DNA of 64,000 nt from Lytechinus pictus (lineage: Eukaryota; Echinodermata; Echinoidea; Temnopleuroida; Toxopneustidae). The position numbers were made by a program, and so were the translations under genes. Below are positions 45,671-58,374 of the stretch, piece by piece. Each line of letters begins with the position of its first letter. Positions within the stretch are counted from its first letter, which is position 1. Below the pieces are notes generated by a model, which did no database searches, was not told the DNA's origin, and saw nothing but the letters and a program-made list of their open reading frames with translations. Location: positions 2,906,001 to 2,970,000 of the forward strand of contig NW_026974141.1 of NCBI RefSeq assembly GCF_037042905.1. The letters run 5' to 3'.

Positions 45671-47759
45671 TACATGTAGTAATATGTATTACCGGTAATT
45701 GGCGGTAAACTTGTCATTACATCGGTCACAAGCGATGTGTAATGGTTCAATTACCGTTCCCTGGTCAGAAGCCTGTTGCAGAAAGAGCAAATCCAGCTCC
45801 AACAAATCAAACACAACTTGATTGATATTCAACCAATCAGAAGCTTGCATTAGGGAATCGCGCTTGATTTTCGCGTTCAGGCTATGTTTCAGAATCCCAG
45901 ATCATACTGATGGCCTGCATACATGTAGTACTTGCAACAAGTCTAATTGCACTTTTTAGAATATAGAAATGTTTATTCAATTTTTCTTTTGTACAACTGA
46001 AAACTATTTGGTTTCTAATCTTCATTAACAAAATAAAAAAAGAATAAAACAAGGGAGAATCCAAGATATTATAGCACTAGTGACGAGACTAACGTACTTG
46101 TACAATTGAGTGTGATACAGCGGATTCATGAATTTGTCAGAGTTGTCTTCTAATGATCGAGTGTGTGACCAGTCCGATAAATTCTGTTCAGAAAATATGT
46201 ATCTTGTCTCGTGATCACAGGTGCAAGAAGGGACGTTTTTTTTTCCCCTCCGAGACCGTTACCCGATACATTGATATGTTGAATAATTGTCTTGATCGAG
46301 TGAAAAATCATGCATTTTTCCGAGTTATGGGAGATGGCATCAGGGTCCAAGTTTTATCCATGGGTTGTATTGTCTGTGTGGTGTGAAACGCGATATCTTC
46401 CCATTTCCATGGAAGACACTCTGTGCATATGTTGATGTTTAGGGGAGGGCAGGCCCATATTTGGACATCTCCAACACATTTGCCTAGTCCCAAGGAGCAC
46501 TGGAGACTTTACAGAGGAGGCTTGGAGGGGAGGCTACGGATGATGACAGAGACAGATAAAAGATCAATTCGTAGAAGACAAAGAAACAGAGATAGATAGA
46601 GTCCAAGAATTGGAGAGAGAAATGGAGACAGAGAGAGAGAGAGAGATGGGGAGACCGATACAACGAAACAGGGAGAGAGAAGGGGGGCTCGGACAGAAAG
46701 GGACTGAAAGAAACGATTGGAATCTAAAATGTGGAGACTGGAGGGAAAGAAAATAGATCTATGAAAACTTGAAAAAAATCAACTATACAGGGTATTTTTT
46801 GTGTTTTTGGTTTAACCATAATAAACAAATCACACATTGCACACCACTAAATCATTACACCTACATGTATTCTAAGCCCCAATTAGAGTGCAACTATTAT
46901 TCAGACTTGATCGTTTGTTACAAGACCAATGCTTCATTAAACATCATCATTTGATCTTGGGAGTTTGCCTCAATGGATCAATATTCAGTAATAAATAAAA
47001 ATCCGATGAAATAGGGCATCTTTTGTTGTACAGAATCACCAGAAAGCTTGAAAATACGAAGGGGAAATGACAGAATATCACACGATCGTTTCATGTGCAT
47101 TGAGCCAAACTGGTGAATGAACTTGAGATGTACAATGTATGTTATGGATGGAGTAGAATGAATAGTAGGGACTTCCCCTATTGGGTTGTTTTTGTTTTAT
47201 ACAAGCAGTTGTGGCTGAGCGTTGTATTAAACAATTGTATGATACTGTACAATGTATATGTAATGAACATTCCATTCTGCATACTCAGTACTAGAGGTCT
47301 GTGTCTCCTTGTACATTCTACTGTATACATGTTTATTGTATGTCTGTTTTTAAAAGTAGTATGTTTTAAACTCGTCAAAGATCATGCATCCATTTTCCAC
47401 TGCACAATTATTTGACAGTTATGAACCTACTGATGACATCAGTAAGGAACACATGATGTATTAAAACAAATAAATGGAAAATATAGCTACACTAAATATA
47501 ATTTTAATGTACTCACAACTGATAATTCAACATTATTTTGATAATTCAAAGGTGCAGCCAGAAAAAGAGAACAGTTAAAGATGAAAAATGAAGGTCAACT
47601 TACACATGTACATGTTTTGTACATGAAAAAAAATAATATTTACAAGTTCTTCTGCACTTGGCATGATTTGGGACTCTGGGATTCCAGAGATGATTGTGAA
47701 TGAAAACCCAGAATCTCCCACCTACATGTATTCCTAATCGAGAAAGCCGTCACGTTGGC
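45671..47759. other. Noncoding DNA with GA-rich patch
   Basis: No gene supported. A GAGA-rich purine stretch lies at about 46550-46720. Confidence 0.45.
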
Positions 47760-47990
47760 AACGCTGATTGAAGCGGCCGGAATGCCCATCCCTCGACAAC
47801 ATTAACGACTTTCTCAGATCTGGATTTGATGTTGTCGCCAGTTGGGCTGGCACAAAGGGGGAACGGCGTAATGGTCGAGTCAATGCCAGCGTTCTCCGGA
47901 GTGTCGCGTCTCTGCTACGCTCATTCAGTCATGTCGCAACACACGCCCTGATCACTTACCCAAATTCTTTAATTGGGGTTTGTGAATTGT
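47740..47990. promoter_or_regulatory. Isolated GC/CpG-rich island
   Basis: About 250 bp with clearly higher GC and several CpG (GCGGCCGGAATG, CTCCGGAGTGTCGCGTC) inside AT-rich DNA about 6 kb upstream of the TEAD coding exon. It has open frames on the + strand (74 codons from 47768), but no known domain. Could be a cis-regulatory element, an alternative exon or an old insertion. It contains GGAATG, which matches the TEAD half-site, by chance or otherwise. Confidence 0.3.
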
Positions 47991-49279
47991 GACAGCATTT
48001 TACAGGCGTGTTCTGCTTCATGGGTAGGGGTGAAAATTGGTGCTTGTATGAACGCTACTGGTATGAAGTTGCTTTGACACAAGTTTCTTTAAAAGTATTG
48101 TTTAACTTTGTGAGCAGCCGATTAAAAAAAATCTTAAACCAAGATAAAACATGTGTACAAGTGCATGTATTAGAACTGATAACCCCTGAAAACAACCATT
48201 ATTGAGAATGAAAAGCTAAAACTACAAGGCAAACCCCGATTTTGTAAATAGGCGTCTATAAGACGTACACATAAGTGTAGTACACATAAGTGTATGGGAT
48301 GAAATTAAGATGGTGTTTTCGGTCACTTTATATTTCAATTTTTGAAGCACTAAATAATTATTTTTGAACGCAATTTTTTCTGGGCTTCATTTTTGTAACA
48401 TATCACAGACACAGGTGACAAGTGTGACCTTCTAGCTCAGATTTTAAAAAAGTCAAACCAATGTTAACCAATCACTTTAATCTGATTTACTCAAGGAAAA
48501 TCTGAAGACATAAGTTGTTCCCAACAAAGATTGAAGTCCGACTGTAAAATTGCGTACATGCATCAATGAATTGGACAGAAGATATCATGCTCAGGCCAGG
48601 GAAATGTTGACTAATATCCCATTTTATCATTGACGGGATTCTCAAGTGTGGATTTTTCATTTTGTCATCTTAGTCAAACTTAGCTCTTTTTGAAGGCACT
48701 TCTTCTCTACATATCTAGATTATTTGCTGTTAGGCCTTAATTTAGCTCTGTAATTAATTCCCAACTTACATTGGAGTAATTTCACAGTAGCTTTGACCAG
48801 TGGGATTCTGGATTTGAATAACAGGGCTCTCTTTTAAAGCAGTTTTGTACTGAAGAGACCACCCTGGGTTTACAAATAAAACAAAATAAATAAATCCTAC
48901 ATACAATATTCAATTTCGAATCCCAAAGGATTTGAATTCAAATCTTTTAGCTTTGAATTCAAATCAGTCCGGATTAATATATGTACTCTAAATCCAGTGT
49001 TCGGCTGGTCAGGTCACTGCTCACATCCACCCCAGATTTATTTGAAATCCTTGTAACTTGGAGTGTAGAGCTCATCTGTATTCATTAGAGGGATAAAAGA
49101 TCCAGTTTTCTTCTGCAGGAGACGATTATCATGGAGAGGGAGTTGGGGAATTCCCCGCTTTTTCTCCCGCCCAATGTCAATTTCTGATGCCTTTACTACA
49201 ATTATGTATTATAAAAGAAAGTTCCGTTAACAAACCCAAACCTTGCTGGAGGCAAGGCTCCATTGAATTTGAAACATTT
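47991..49279. other. Noncoding DNA
   Basis: AT-rich, no gene or transposon recognised. Confidence 0.4.
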
Positions 49280-49572
49280 TAATAATAATATGTTCCATTT
49301 GTATAGCGCAGCTACTATAATTGCATATACTCCACTGCGCTTGATACTTGGTATCATATTATTACCCTGGCTGTAGCTGAGCCGTTGTATAGGCACTAAA
49401 GCATTCAAGGAATAAATCCCACCGGGTACCCATTCACCTCACCTGGGTCGAGTGCAGCACAATGTGGGTTAATTTCTTGCTGAAGGAAAACGCGCCATGG
49501 CTAGGATTCTAACCCACGTCCCTGTGATTGAAAGACGAGAGTCATAACCACTAGACCAAGGCGCCCCCACGT
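49280..49572 (-). mobile_element. tRNA-derived SINE, same family as 8958
   Basis: Minus-strand copy with A box at about 49544-49556 and B box near 49503-49513. The body phrase CTGCACTCGACCCAGGTGAG and a TATAATAAT-type tail at about 49280 match the other copies. The head starts near 49572. Confidence 0.85.
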
Positions 49573-49652
49573 TTTTAAGAATAATAACACCATTGCAGGA
49601 TAGTTTAAGTGAGAGATAATGGAAAATTAATCTGAAATTCTTTGTCGTAATG

Positions 49653-50117
49653 CAGACCTGCCAACCAGTACGTTTTTGCAACCAAATTACGGCAGCACGT
49701 TTTGTCTTTAAAAAATACGTTTTTTTTTTTTTTTTTACAAAATCGTGATTTATTGAGAAAAATCATCTGTATATGTCTCTATTTCATAAAACGTACACAA
49801 ATATTGTTATTAGATCAATGTAATTTCAGGTACCTTGTTTTTTTTTTCAATCATTTTGTAAAAACCAGGGTGAGATATACACAAGTTTCAATGGTTTTTT
49901 TTCATCTGCAAGAGCAGTGCGCATTTGCATGCTATTTGCATGCAGCTTGAGCGCCGTGATGGGCGAGTGCGCCAAGCATATTTATTATGAAATACACTTT
50001 TTTGGGGAAAAATACAAAATATTTATCTCACACGGTAAAAATACTGATTTTTTTGTCAAAATACTGATTTTGGGGGATAAGAATACTGAATATGCAAAAT
50101 ACAACTTGGCAGCTCTG
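49653..50117. mobile_element. Short hAT-like non-autonomous element
   Basis: Ends CAGACCTGCCAA and the complement of CAGAGCTGCCAA, with 11 of 12 bases matching. TACGTTTT and AATACTGATTT subterminal phrases recur. CAG-type ends resemble hAT, but no clear 8 bp target duplication is visible; the nearest is an imperfect TCGTAATG versus TGATAATG. AT-rich interior, no transposase. Confidence 0.55.
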
Positions 50118-50261
50118 ATAATGTGATGGAAGCACGTACAAATGGATTAATTTCTAAGATTCTCTGTCATTCAGTCAGCTAGCAGTCAATCGGTAGTCCA
50201 AAGTTTTGAATCCGGTCGTCTCTGTTGAAGAGGGATAGGAGTTACAGTGTAAGCTTACACT

Positions 50262-50540
50262 TGTGGGGGCATCATGGTCTAGTGGTTAAGACTCTCCTCT
50301 TTCAATCAGAGGGACGTGGGTTCAATTCCCAGCCATGGCGTAGTTTCCTCCAGCAAGAATTTTGCCCACATTGTGCTGCACTGAACCCGGGTGAGGTAAA
50401 TAGGTACTGGTAGGAAATAATTCCTCAAAAAGCTGTGAGCACCGTAATCGTTACACCAGCCGGGGTACATGTAATATACAGGTAGGAGCACCTTGAGCAC
50501 CTAACATGGCGCTATACAAATCCTATATTATCATTTCTTG
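50262..50540 (+). mobile_element. tRNA-derived SINE, same family as 8958
   Basis: A box TGGTCTAGTGG at 50276-50286, B box GGTTCAATTCC near 50320, body GCTGCACTGAACCCGGGTGA, and an end CATGGCGCTATACAAATCC followed by TATTATCATT. Opposite in orientation to the copy at 49280-49572. Confidence 0.85.
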
Positions 50541-53500
50541 TGGGAATCACCCATTCCCCACTACTTTGCAGTTTTCACAAGTTTATTGAGTGCATCCTTC
50601 ATGCTTAAACTATCCCCCATACCACCTCCTTTCAATTTCAATCTGCCAGTATTTCAAAATAATTTTAAGAGCGATTTTAAAGAATGGAATGATGAAAGCA
50701 AATATCATGTAGCCAGTTCAAACAAGATGAGCAGATCATATGAGGTAAAAATAAAAAATCATCAGCCCAAATGCAATACCAAAGACACTACTGTAATTGA
50801 GGTTAAGACTGGCTCATCTGAAGCCACTCTAGAAGATTATGCTCGTCGCCCTTGCTAGAACCTCAAGAAATCTCCAGTGTTGGTGATTCACTCCCAAGTC
50901 CGATGTACATGTACTTTTGTTTGCTATTCCAGTTTCATTTGATTCTGTAGCTATACTGAGAAAGAGTTTGCAACAGCTGCAGATTTGACATATTTAAAAG
51001 GTGGAGCCGATGGTTTCAATGAAAATCTTAAAAACCAGATGAGCTAAAGGACAAAATGGTGATTTCATTGTAATCAAGAAGCGTGAAGATTGAACCCAGC
51101 TCAAAACTGATTATTAATCTGTTCTTGAAGATTTGCATAGCAGGAAACAAATTTTGAAATTGAATAGAAGAAATATTATACATTCATTTTCTACGAAGAT
51201 CAATAGCTCGTTTGGGATTCCCAGTAGGAAATATTCAATTGAAATTTTATAATGCAAAAGGTATAATTTCTTCGCTGTAAACTACCAGATCCCTATTAGA
51301 ATTCAACCCATCCTAAATCTCTGGGCTTCGAAAATGATTGTGTAGTGAAGTCCTTCAAATACCCGAATTGTATCAATTTGTTAATATGAAGGTCAGTCTT
51401 GAGATTTAAAGCCACTTTATATGTTTTGCTGCGTAATGATGACATTCATATATCTTTTCTTCAATCCTAACTCGAATTCTTATTATTTGCTTTCCAACTT
51501 CATAAAAAGTAAAAAATAGAATAAACATGTACACAATTCAGCTAATCCTATTCCCAGTCGAGGGGCGGATTCATGAGGCAAGTTTACCCATGATATTCAC
51601 TAACAGCTGTTATAAGCTACTGAAATCCTTTTTTTCTGATTGGCTGAAAGCAGATTTTTAGTGAAAATCACTGCCAAGACCCCTCGTGAATTCCCCCCTA
51701 GACTAGGATTCTTCAGATATTCATGTTTTTGCTGTTGGTTGGGTTGGTCAACATTTTCTGACAACTTTACATGTGTATTGTTAGAATCTATCGTGGAAGG
51801 CCGCTTGTGCATGTAGTTTGCCATCTTTATATATGCATTTCAACAATTTATATGTAAGTCTTGAGATTGTTATTTATAATTCATAAGAATTTGCTATTTC
51901 ATTTTCGAAAGATCTTGTTACCACTACAGTGATTTATTCAATTTCTGAAATTAACGTGTAGAAGACAATGATTTTGTTGTATTTGTTTTTTTGTTCAATT
52001 TTTCACAATTCGGGAGCTGTCCACAACAATTATTTCCTCATAAATTTTTGCATGGTGCTCCTTTTTTCTTTAACTGTTTTCTTCTTCCGTTGCTCATTTC
52101 AAGCAACATGTACAGTAGCATAGAAATACTTTTTGTTTATGTTGGTAGTATTCTTTCATTCACAAATTCAGAATCGATTGTGGTTGAATAAGGTGTTAAT
52201 CTGGTATAGATATCAAGCTGTTTATTGCACGACTTTCATTGAAAAGTGTCGATAAGAGGAGGGTGGGGAGTGGGAGGGGGACAAAAGGAAGTTTTCTTTA
52301 TTTGATCGAAATTTGTGAGGGGTTGGTTATAGAAGGAAAGCAGATGTTCCCGTTGCGTGTTTAAAAGATAGTACATTTTACTGGTATCATCTGTGAAAAT
52401 CAATTTTGTCGTCATCCCCGAAAGTGCATTTAGTTTGTTATCGTGCTGATTTTACGCAGTTCGTGTCAGAGCGACACGTCGGTGATCGAGTTAACCTCAT
52501 CGTGTACTTTCTCATTGTGCGTAAGTGGCGTGAAAATTAGCAAGCATGGAATTGTTGAAATCTCTCCTGTTTCCCTTTCTTCCTTTTCCTGCTCTTGACC
52601 ATGAAACAGAGTTTGATATTGATGTAACAATAAACAACTGTTGCACAAGAACGACACCTTCTAATGGATGAAAACTTGTATATTTGCCTCAATTTTTGTG
52701 TTTGATCATTTTGATGATGGCATTAGTTCAAAAACTTGAATGGACGATTTTCATTTTTTGTATGTCAATCTGCTTTTTCTTATGAATTGTTTTTTAAAGG
52801 TCTATACATGAAAAGTTCTGTTGGACAACCTACATTAAAAGTTAATCACCAGAGTCAATGAAAATATTTTATAACAACTGTATAAACATTGATGAAACGA
52901 TAAACTGAAAATGTTTGTTCATGGTCCATGTAATTGTAATTAGTTTGTTTCAAAAGCGATATCTTGAAAATAAAAATAGGTGTACAGACACAGTACATGT
53001 ATAGCTTGAAGGAGATGAGGGTATTATTAAAAATACCATTGAAAGTATGATGTGGAAAAATATAAATGTAGAGAGAGAGAGAGAGAGAGATTTTCAATGT
53101 GAAATTGACCAATTCAATTGAAATATTTTAGTGGTTGAAATTGTTTATTTCAGGAGAACCAACTTCCCAATCATAATATTCAAGTATAATAATTGCCATG
53201 AAAATTTGTGAAATAAACTTGTTTTGTGTACTTCGTGAAAAACGTGAAAGATATTTAGAAAAATTTTCCTGTTAGAAACTGAATACTGCCTGTGACACTT
53301 GAAGTTATTGAAAGGAATGAGCATTGTACACGTGCGAAGATTGGACAAATATTCTTATTTTTCATTTGTATATAAAAGATGTACTGGTATATTCATTATA
53401 TGAAGCATTAATGTAATTTTTGAAGTACTGTATGGTATTAATATTTTTCTTGTGCTTAACAGGTTCATTTGTTATTATAAATTCTACATGTGTCTTTGTG

Positions 53501-53739
53501 AATAAAATTGCATGATATAAAGTGCAGGGGCTAATACCTATTCAGCAACAAGTTAAACTGCTTTCATCCTATTATAAATGTACATGTAGTATCTACTGTA
53601 CGCTGCAGAGTGTAGACACTGTTATAATGGCCCTCTTTATTTTCATTAGCCATGATATATATTTTTTGGTTTAACATACATGTAACTATTAAAGTTAATT
53701 TTAATAATAGTAATTTTTTAAATTTCATTTCCTGTGCAG
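50541..53739. other. Noncoding DNA upstream of the TEAD exon
   Basis: Probably TEAD intron if an upstream exon exists. One open frame near 50670-50858 reads EWNDESKYHVASSNKMSRSY and onward to a stop at 50858; I do not recognise it and it may be an old pseudogene fragment. A (GA)n run lies at about 53071-53092. The 3' end has a polypyrimidine tract and acceptor. Confidence 0.4.
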
Positions 53740-53819
53740 GTCTCGGCATCTACCGACCTCCCTGACTTTCAATCCCGAGAGCCACAGCCCATCTCGCCAT
53801 CATACCCGTCTCAGTAGAG
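53740..53819 (+). other. 5' UTR portion of the TEAD exon, with splice acceptor
   Basis: A pyrimidine-rich stretch ending CCTGTGCAG (to 53739) is a good 3' splice site, so the exon likely begins at 53740. The next 80 nt contain no ATG, and an in-frame TGA at 53763-53765 precedes the start, which fixes the ATG at 53820 as the first usable one. The acceptor implies at least one upstream untranslated exon. Confidence 0.75.
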
Positions 53820-54051
53820 ATGTCCGAAAGCTGGCCCTCATCCCAGGTGCCCCCTGCGCCCCAGACCCCCACCGGGGGGACGCAGCCAGCGGGGCAGACC
53901 ACACCCGGCTCGCCCATCGATGACGAACTGGGCAACGATGCCGAGGGCGTGTGGAGTCCCGACATCGAACAGAGTTTCCAGGAAGCCTTAGCCATATATC
54001 CACCGTGTGGACGGAGGAAAATAATTCTTTCAGACGAAGGCAAAATGTATG
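53820..54051 (+). CDS. TEAD: TEAD (Scalloped/TEF-1) transcription factor, first coding exon
   Basis: Encodes 77 complete codons plus one base. Residues 1-38 form a Ser/Pro/Thr/Gln-rich leader, MSESWPSSQVPPAPQTPTGG onward. From about residue 39 the sequence enters the TEA DNA-binding domain: NDAEGVWSPDIEQSFQEALA then IYPPCGRRKIILSDEGKMYG. This segment is nearly invariant in animal TEAD proteins. TEAD factors bind CATTCC-type M-CAT sites in the nucleus and act with YAP/Yorkie, downstream of Hippo signalling, to control growth. The exon ends inside the Gly codon at a canonical donor G|GTAAGT (54051/54052), leaving phase 1; translation past it is intronic. An ATG start with an upstream in-frame stop contrasts with the non-AUG start described for vertebrate TEAD1. 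The rest of the TEA domain and the YAP-binding domain are not in the window as far as I can see. Confidence 0.95.
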
Positions 54052-56664
54052 GTAAGTGCAGGGAATTCTCTGTAATTTGCAAAAGGACCTTGTCGAATGG
54101 TCATATTTCAGGCCAATTTGAAACCTACTTGTACATCATTGAGACTATGGCAGATCTTCTTATGATAAAGATGAAGGAAAAATGTAAAAGGTTCTTTAGG
54201 GCAGAGTCTTATTTATTTTTTTAAAATGAACTTCTCGAATATTTCAGCCTAGGCTTAGTCGTTGTACAATATTGAAGATAAGCTCAGTTTTTCTTTGCAC
54301 TCCTTCAGCAGTTGTCTGCAGACTAATATTGCAGTATCTCAAGCTGAATTTTTCTTTTGTGTCCAATTTTTGCCAATTTCACAGACTTTCAACTTCGCCA
54401 GAGTTGCACTAGCCTTCCATTGTTGCTTGTGAAAACAACATAATCTCAATCATGAATTAATATGCTGAATGAGTACTGAAAAAGAAATTGACTTTTACAT
54501 TAGACGAGTGGTTCATGCACATACAGAGACAAATTGGAAAATTGGTTTTGTTGTGGAGAGTGGAAATTCCTTGTAGGTCTATACCCACTCACTCAGCAGT
54601 TCCATTTGCCAGATGACCCTGTTTCATAAAACATGTTTTCAATAACAAATGCTTGAAATCTATGGCAAAATTCTCTCACCCAATCAAATCGCAGGATTTC
54701 AGTAGCTTTAACGGGAGCTTGAAATTAAGCATCCGTTACCAAGTTTCTTGAAACGTGGCCCAGACCCTAAGCCTGTCAATCATGCCTTAGACGAAGCTGT
54801 CCACTTTACATGGGATCATAATGCGCAAGGTGTCTGGAGTAAAGTGGTCTTAGGGAGTCGATCAGACACTTCATTTGTCTTTGGTGACATGTAGTATTTG
54901 CCTTTGGTAGATCCTGTGCATTCATACCTGAATTGCTTCCATACCTGTCCTAAATGCATTTGCACAGACTGTTTGCAGATGTAGTCTCACTCCCTGGCTG
55001 GAGAAGTTATTTTTTTTATAAAGTTGTCATTGCACTTTGATAATACTACGCTGTATGCATACGTACATGTACATGTAGGCCTCGGTATAATCTTTCTGTG
55101 CAGAATAAATGTCGGACAACACAAAGTGCTAGACTAGACCGAACAATCTGTGTGATTGTAAGGATATTGTATACATAAAAAGCGCTAAAAGCAGGCTCGT
55201 TTGCACAGCATATAAAGCATATATTCAGTATTCATACCCAGCGACCAGTGTACAAAATTGGCTGGCATCGCTGATGCAACAAAATAGATTTTGATCATAT
55301 ACCTCCATGCTTTTGATGTTGTGTAGAATATCGAGCCCCCTCATGCTCATAAATCTATGCAGCGCTACCTTTCAGCGATAAATCTCCAGGCTTGTTTTCT
55401 TATCTGCTTGGGTCCGTGACTGGGGGTCGCGACCTGGGGGAGAGCCCAACCATCACGGAGGTCAAGAGGTCAAGATCAAGTCTATTGCTGGATCTCTTCC
55501 TCCTGGGGTTTCTCTTTCGATCAAGGCTCCTGAGTAGCTGTGCTGTCATGTTACAGGCGATGGGTGATATCTGTGTTGTACAGTTGAGGACAATCGCCAT
55601 TTCATATCGGTTGATACAAGTGATACATGTATTTGTTTGTTTTATTTTCGCTCAACATATTAATAGTATTACTGTAAAATATATGTGCATCTGTTCTAAA
55701 AGATATCAGAAATTTGTACAGAGATACTTTCTGTATGATTGCAAAATTTTATGTGATCTACATGTATGTTTGTGGACAATTACCATTTTACGTACAGTAC
55801 ATCAGTTTACATGTAGTGATAATAATGCTCAAGCTAGAATGACAGAATGCTAAAATGCAAACACAAATAATGGTCACTTCGGTCCCATAATCAAACATAA
55901 AAAATATGTTGATTTTCCTTCGTTTCACACCCAGCCACAAACATGTTTCTTGGGTTAAAAAGGTGTTGTTTGAACGCAGCCAAAGAAGACTTTGAGATGG
56001 AGGTGGTGAATGAGATGGTGGCATGGGGACAGGGTCTAGGGCAGGCATCATTCCACCTCAAGCTGAGAAAATAAACTCTTCTGATTACTCATCTTATTGG
56101 CCATAGAACTGTTCACACTTGCAGATTATGTTTCTAAACACTTCTGAGATTACACATGTAGGTGTGAACAGACATCGATATTTTGCATAGTAATGTGTGG
56201 ATGCATGTAAACTTTGTTGTATCATGTGTACGGGCAGAGTGTTATCAAGATTTATTATAAAATGAAAAATCTGAACCTACGCTTAATAACAATCCACCAT
56301 ATTTTGGGGGAAAACGGGTGTCTTCCGCTATTTGTTGAATTCAGACCAAATTTATGATAATCTTTGTAGATGTACATATAGATTTATCATGTATAATTGT
56401 ACAAACAAATATGAACATAACAAGTGAATTATAATGTAAACCAGTTTACATATCTGATGCAGATTTTACAAAAAATAATACAAAACTAGTAACACACACA
56501 CCAAAAAAACCTACCAAACTTTTGATATAAAGTAAACACCCACATTTATTTGATTCTATTACCAGGGCTCTCGGTACTTCCATTATTATTAAAAGTAATG
56601 CAGGATCATTCAATATCACAAAACACAAAACTTGACTTTTATACACGATATTTGTACAAGCTCA
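54052..56664 (+). other. TEAD intron, first part
   Basis: AT-rich intronic DNA. A doubtful exon candidate starts at 55936 after an acceptor-like TTCCTTCGTTTCACACCCAG and reads, from the ATG near 55942, MFLGLKRCCLNAAKEDFEME onward to a stop near 56070, overlapping an AATAAA. No homology recognised. A CpG-containing patch lies at about 55420-55530. Confidence 0.5.
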
Positions 56665-57275
56665 TTAAAGGGCAAGTCCACCCCAGCAAAAAGTTGATTT
56701 GAATAAAAAGAGAAAAATCAAACTAGAATAACGCTGAAAATTTCATCAAAATCGGATGTAAAATAAGAAAGTTATGACATTTTTAAGTTTCGTTTATTTT
56801 TCACAAAACAGTGATATGCACAACTCAGTGACATGCAAATGAGACAGTCGATGATGTCCCTCACTCACTATTTCTTTTGTTTTTTATTGTTTGAATTATA
56901 CAATATTTCATTTTTTACAGATCTGACAATAAGGATCAACTTGACTGAGCCATATAATATCAAACAATGCTAATTCCACATGTTCAGGGAGGAATTAATC
57001 TTTGTGTCACTTGACAATGGGGAGATAATTAGAATATTTCATATTTCACATAATAAAATACAAAAGAAATAGTGAGTGGATGATGTCATCAGTTTCCTCA
57101 TTTGCATACCGTCCAGGATGTGCATATAACTATTTTGTGAAATTAAGCGAAACTTTGAAATGTCATAACTTTCTTATTTTACATCCGATTTTGATTACAT
57201 TTTCAGTGTTATGTTTGCTGGATTTTTTTCTTGTTATTCAAGTCAACTTTTTGCTGGGGTGGACTTGTCCTTTAA
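56665..57275. mobile_element. Foldback MITE, family B copy 5
   Basis: TTAA-edged ends TTAAAGGGCAAGTCCACCCC and the complement of TTAAAGGACAAGTCCACCCC. Complete and close to copy 1 in sequence. Lies in the TEAD intron. Confidence 0.9.
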
Positions 57276-58374
57276 TAATAATGAAAACTGCCTCTTCTAT
57301 TTGACTCTATACATGTACATGTATGTATTCCAATGTTTTTTTTTTAAGAATAAAAGAATGAAAATAGCTACTCCAATTCCATATTTCCAATCGTGTTATT
57401 CAGTGTATTTCAAGATTTTCATAATAAACAATCGCTTGACGATGATGGGAAATCTGAATGGTCGTTAGAATGAACTATTGACTGCTTATTGCTCTTTAAA
57501 GCCATAAACACGTGTGGCCATTCCACATGTGCCATTCAATATTGAAAAATATATACTGTACAGCACTCGAAATGCAATTACACTAAAGATCATTTTCTCA
57601 AGAGCATTTATTGGTGTCTGGAAAAAATTATCATTCTCGTGCATCTCGATAGTCCGTTGTCACGTACTTGATTGCCATTCCTCGAAGAGGTCGTTCTTGA
57701 AAATATCTTTGAAAGTCTCCCCGGATCATTACGTGATCATCGTGCACATGTCGATCAGAATTCACTTGAAATCCAATGATTACTTGTTAATTTTGGAGGT
57801 TCATGTGCACCAAAAACACATTGCATAGCTTCTCATCTTTTAGTATGCAAAATGTGTCTAATCAGTTGAATTATTATATTACCCTCCGAGGAAGGAGGGG
57901 GCGGGGGGGGGGGGGTGGGGGTGGTGACTTATATAATTGACCTGATGGCATGTAGTACTTTGCCCTTGATCGCGGACATGCTTTGCATTCATTTTCAACA
58001 AGAAGGGTTTAATAGTTTAATAGAGAGTGCTAATAATGATGAAAATGAAGAGGTAAGATAGAACAAGCTATTTGTCTTCGAGTAGCGCATGGGGACGAGG
58101 GACCTTTTCGGTGTATGAATAAGCCATGCAATTTAGCTGGAATGCACCTCATTAGCTGTTTGTGGAAATTGAAGCGGTGCTGATGGATTTCTTTGCTAAT
58201 TGTCGAGAGCAATGGTCCTCTCCTCACGGACACGTGTAGATCGTGCAAGGGTCTCGGACTCGCGGCGCAGTGGCAGGTGCACATACAGTAGTTAGTGTAG
58301 AATTGGTCAGGAAACATATAGGCCTTGGCTTGTATGCCAAGTACCACACATTTTTACTTATCAGTTTATATTTA
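57276..58374. other. Intronic DNA with a GC-richer segment
   Basis: A G-rich run lies at about 57888-57930. The segment 58080-58290 is GC-richer, with CATGGGGACGAGGGACC, GGAATG and ACACGTGT, and might be regulatory. No exon recognised. Confidence 0.35.

Noticed and set aside
54052..54224. TEAD reading frame continuing past 54051
   Set aside because: A canonical GTAAGT donor lies at 54052, and the downstream residues do not match the TEA domain.
55392..55853. 153-codon open frame in the TEAD intron
   Set aside because: No recognisable domain, AT-rich second half and no TEAD homology; most likely chance.
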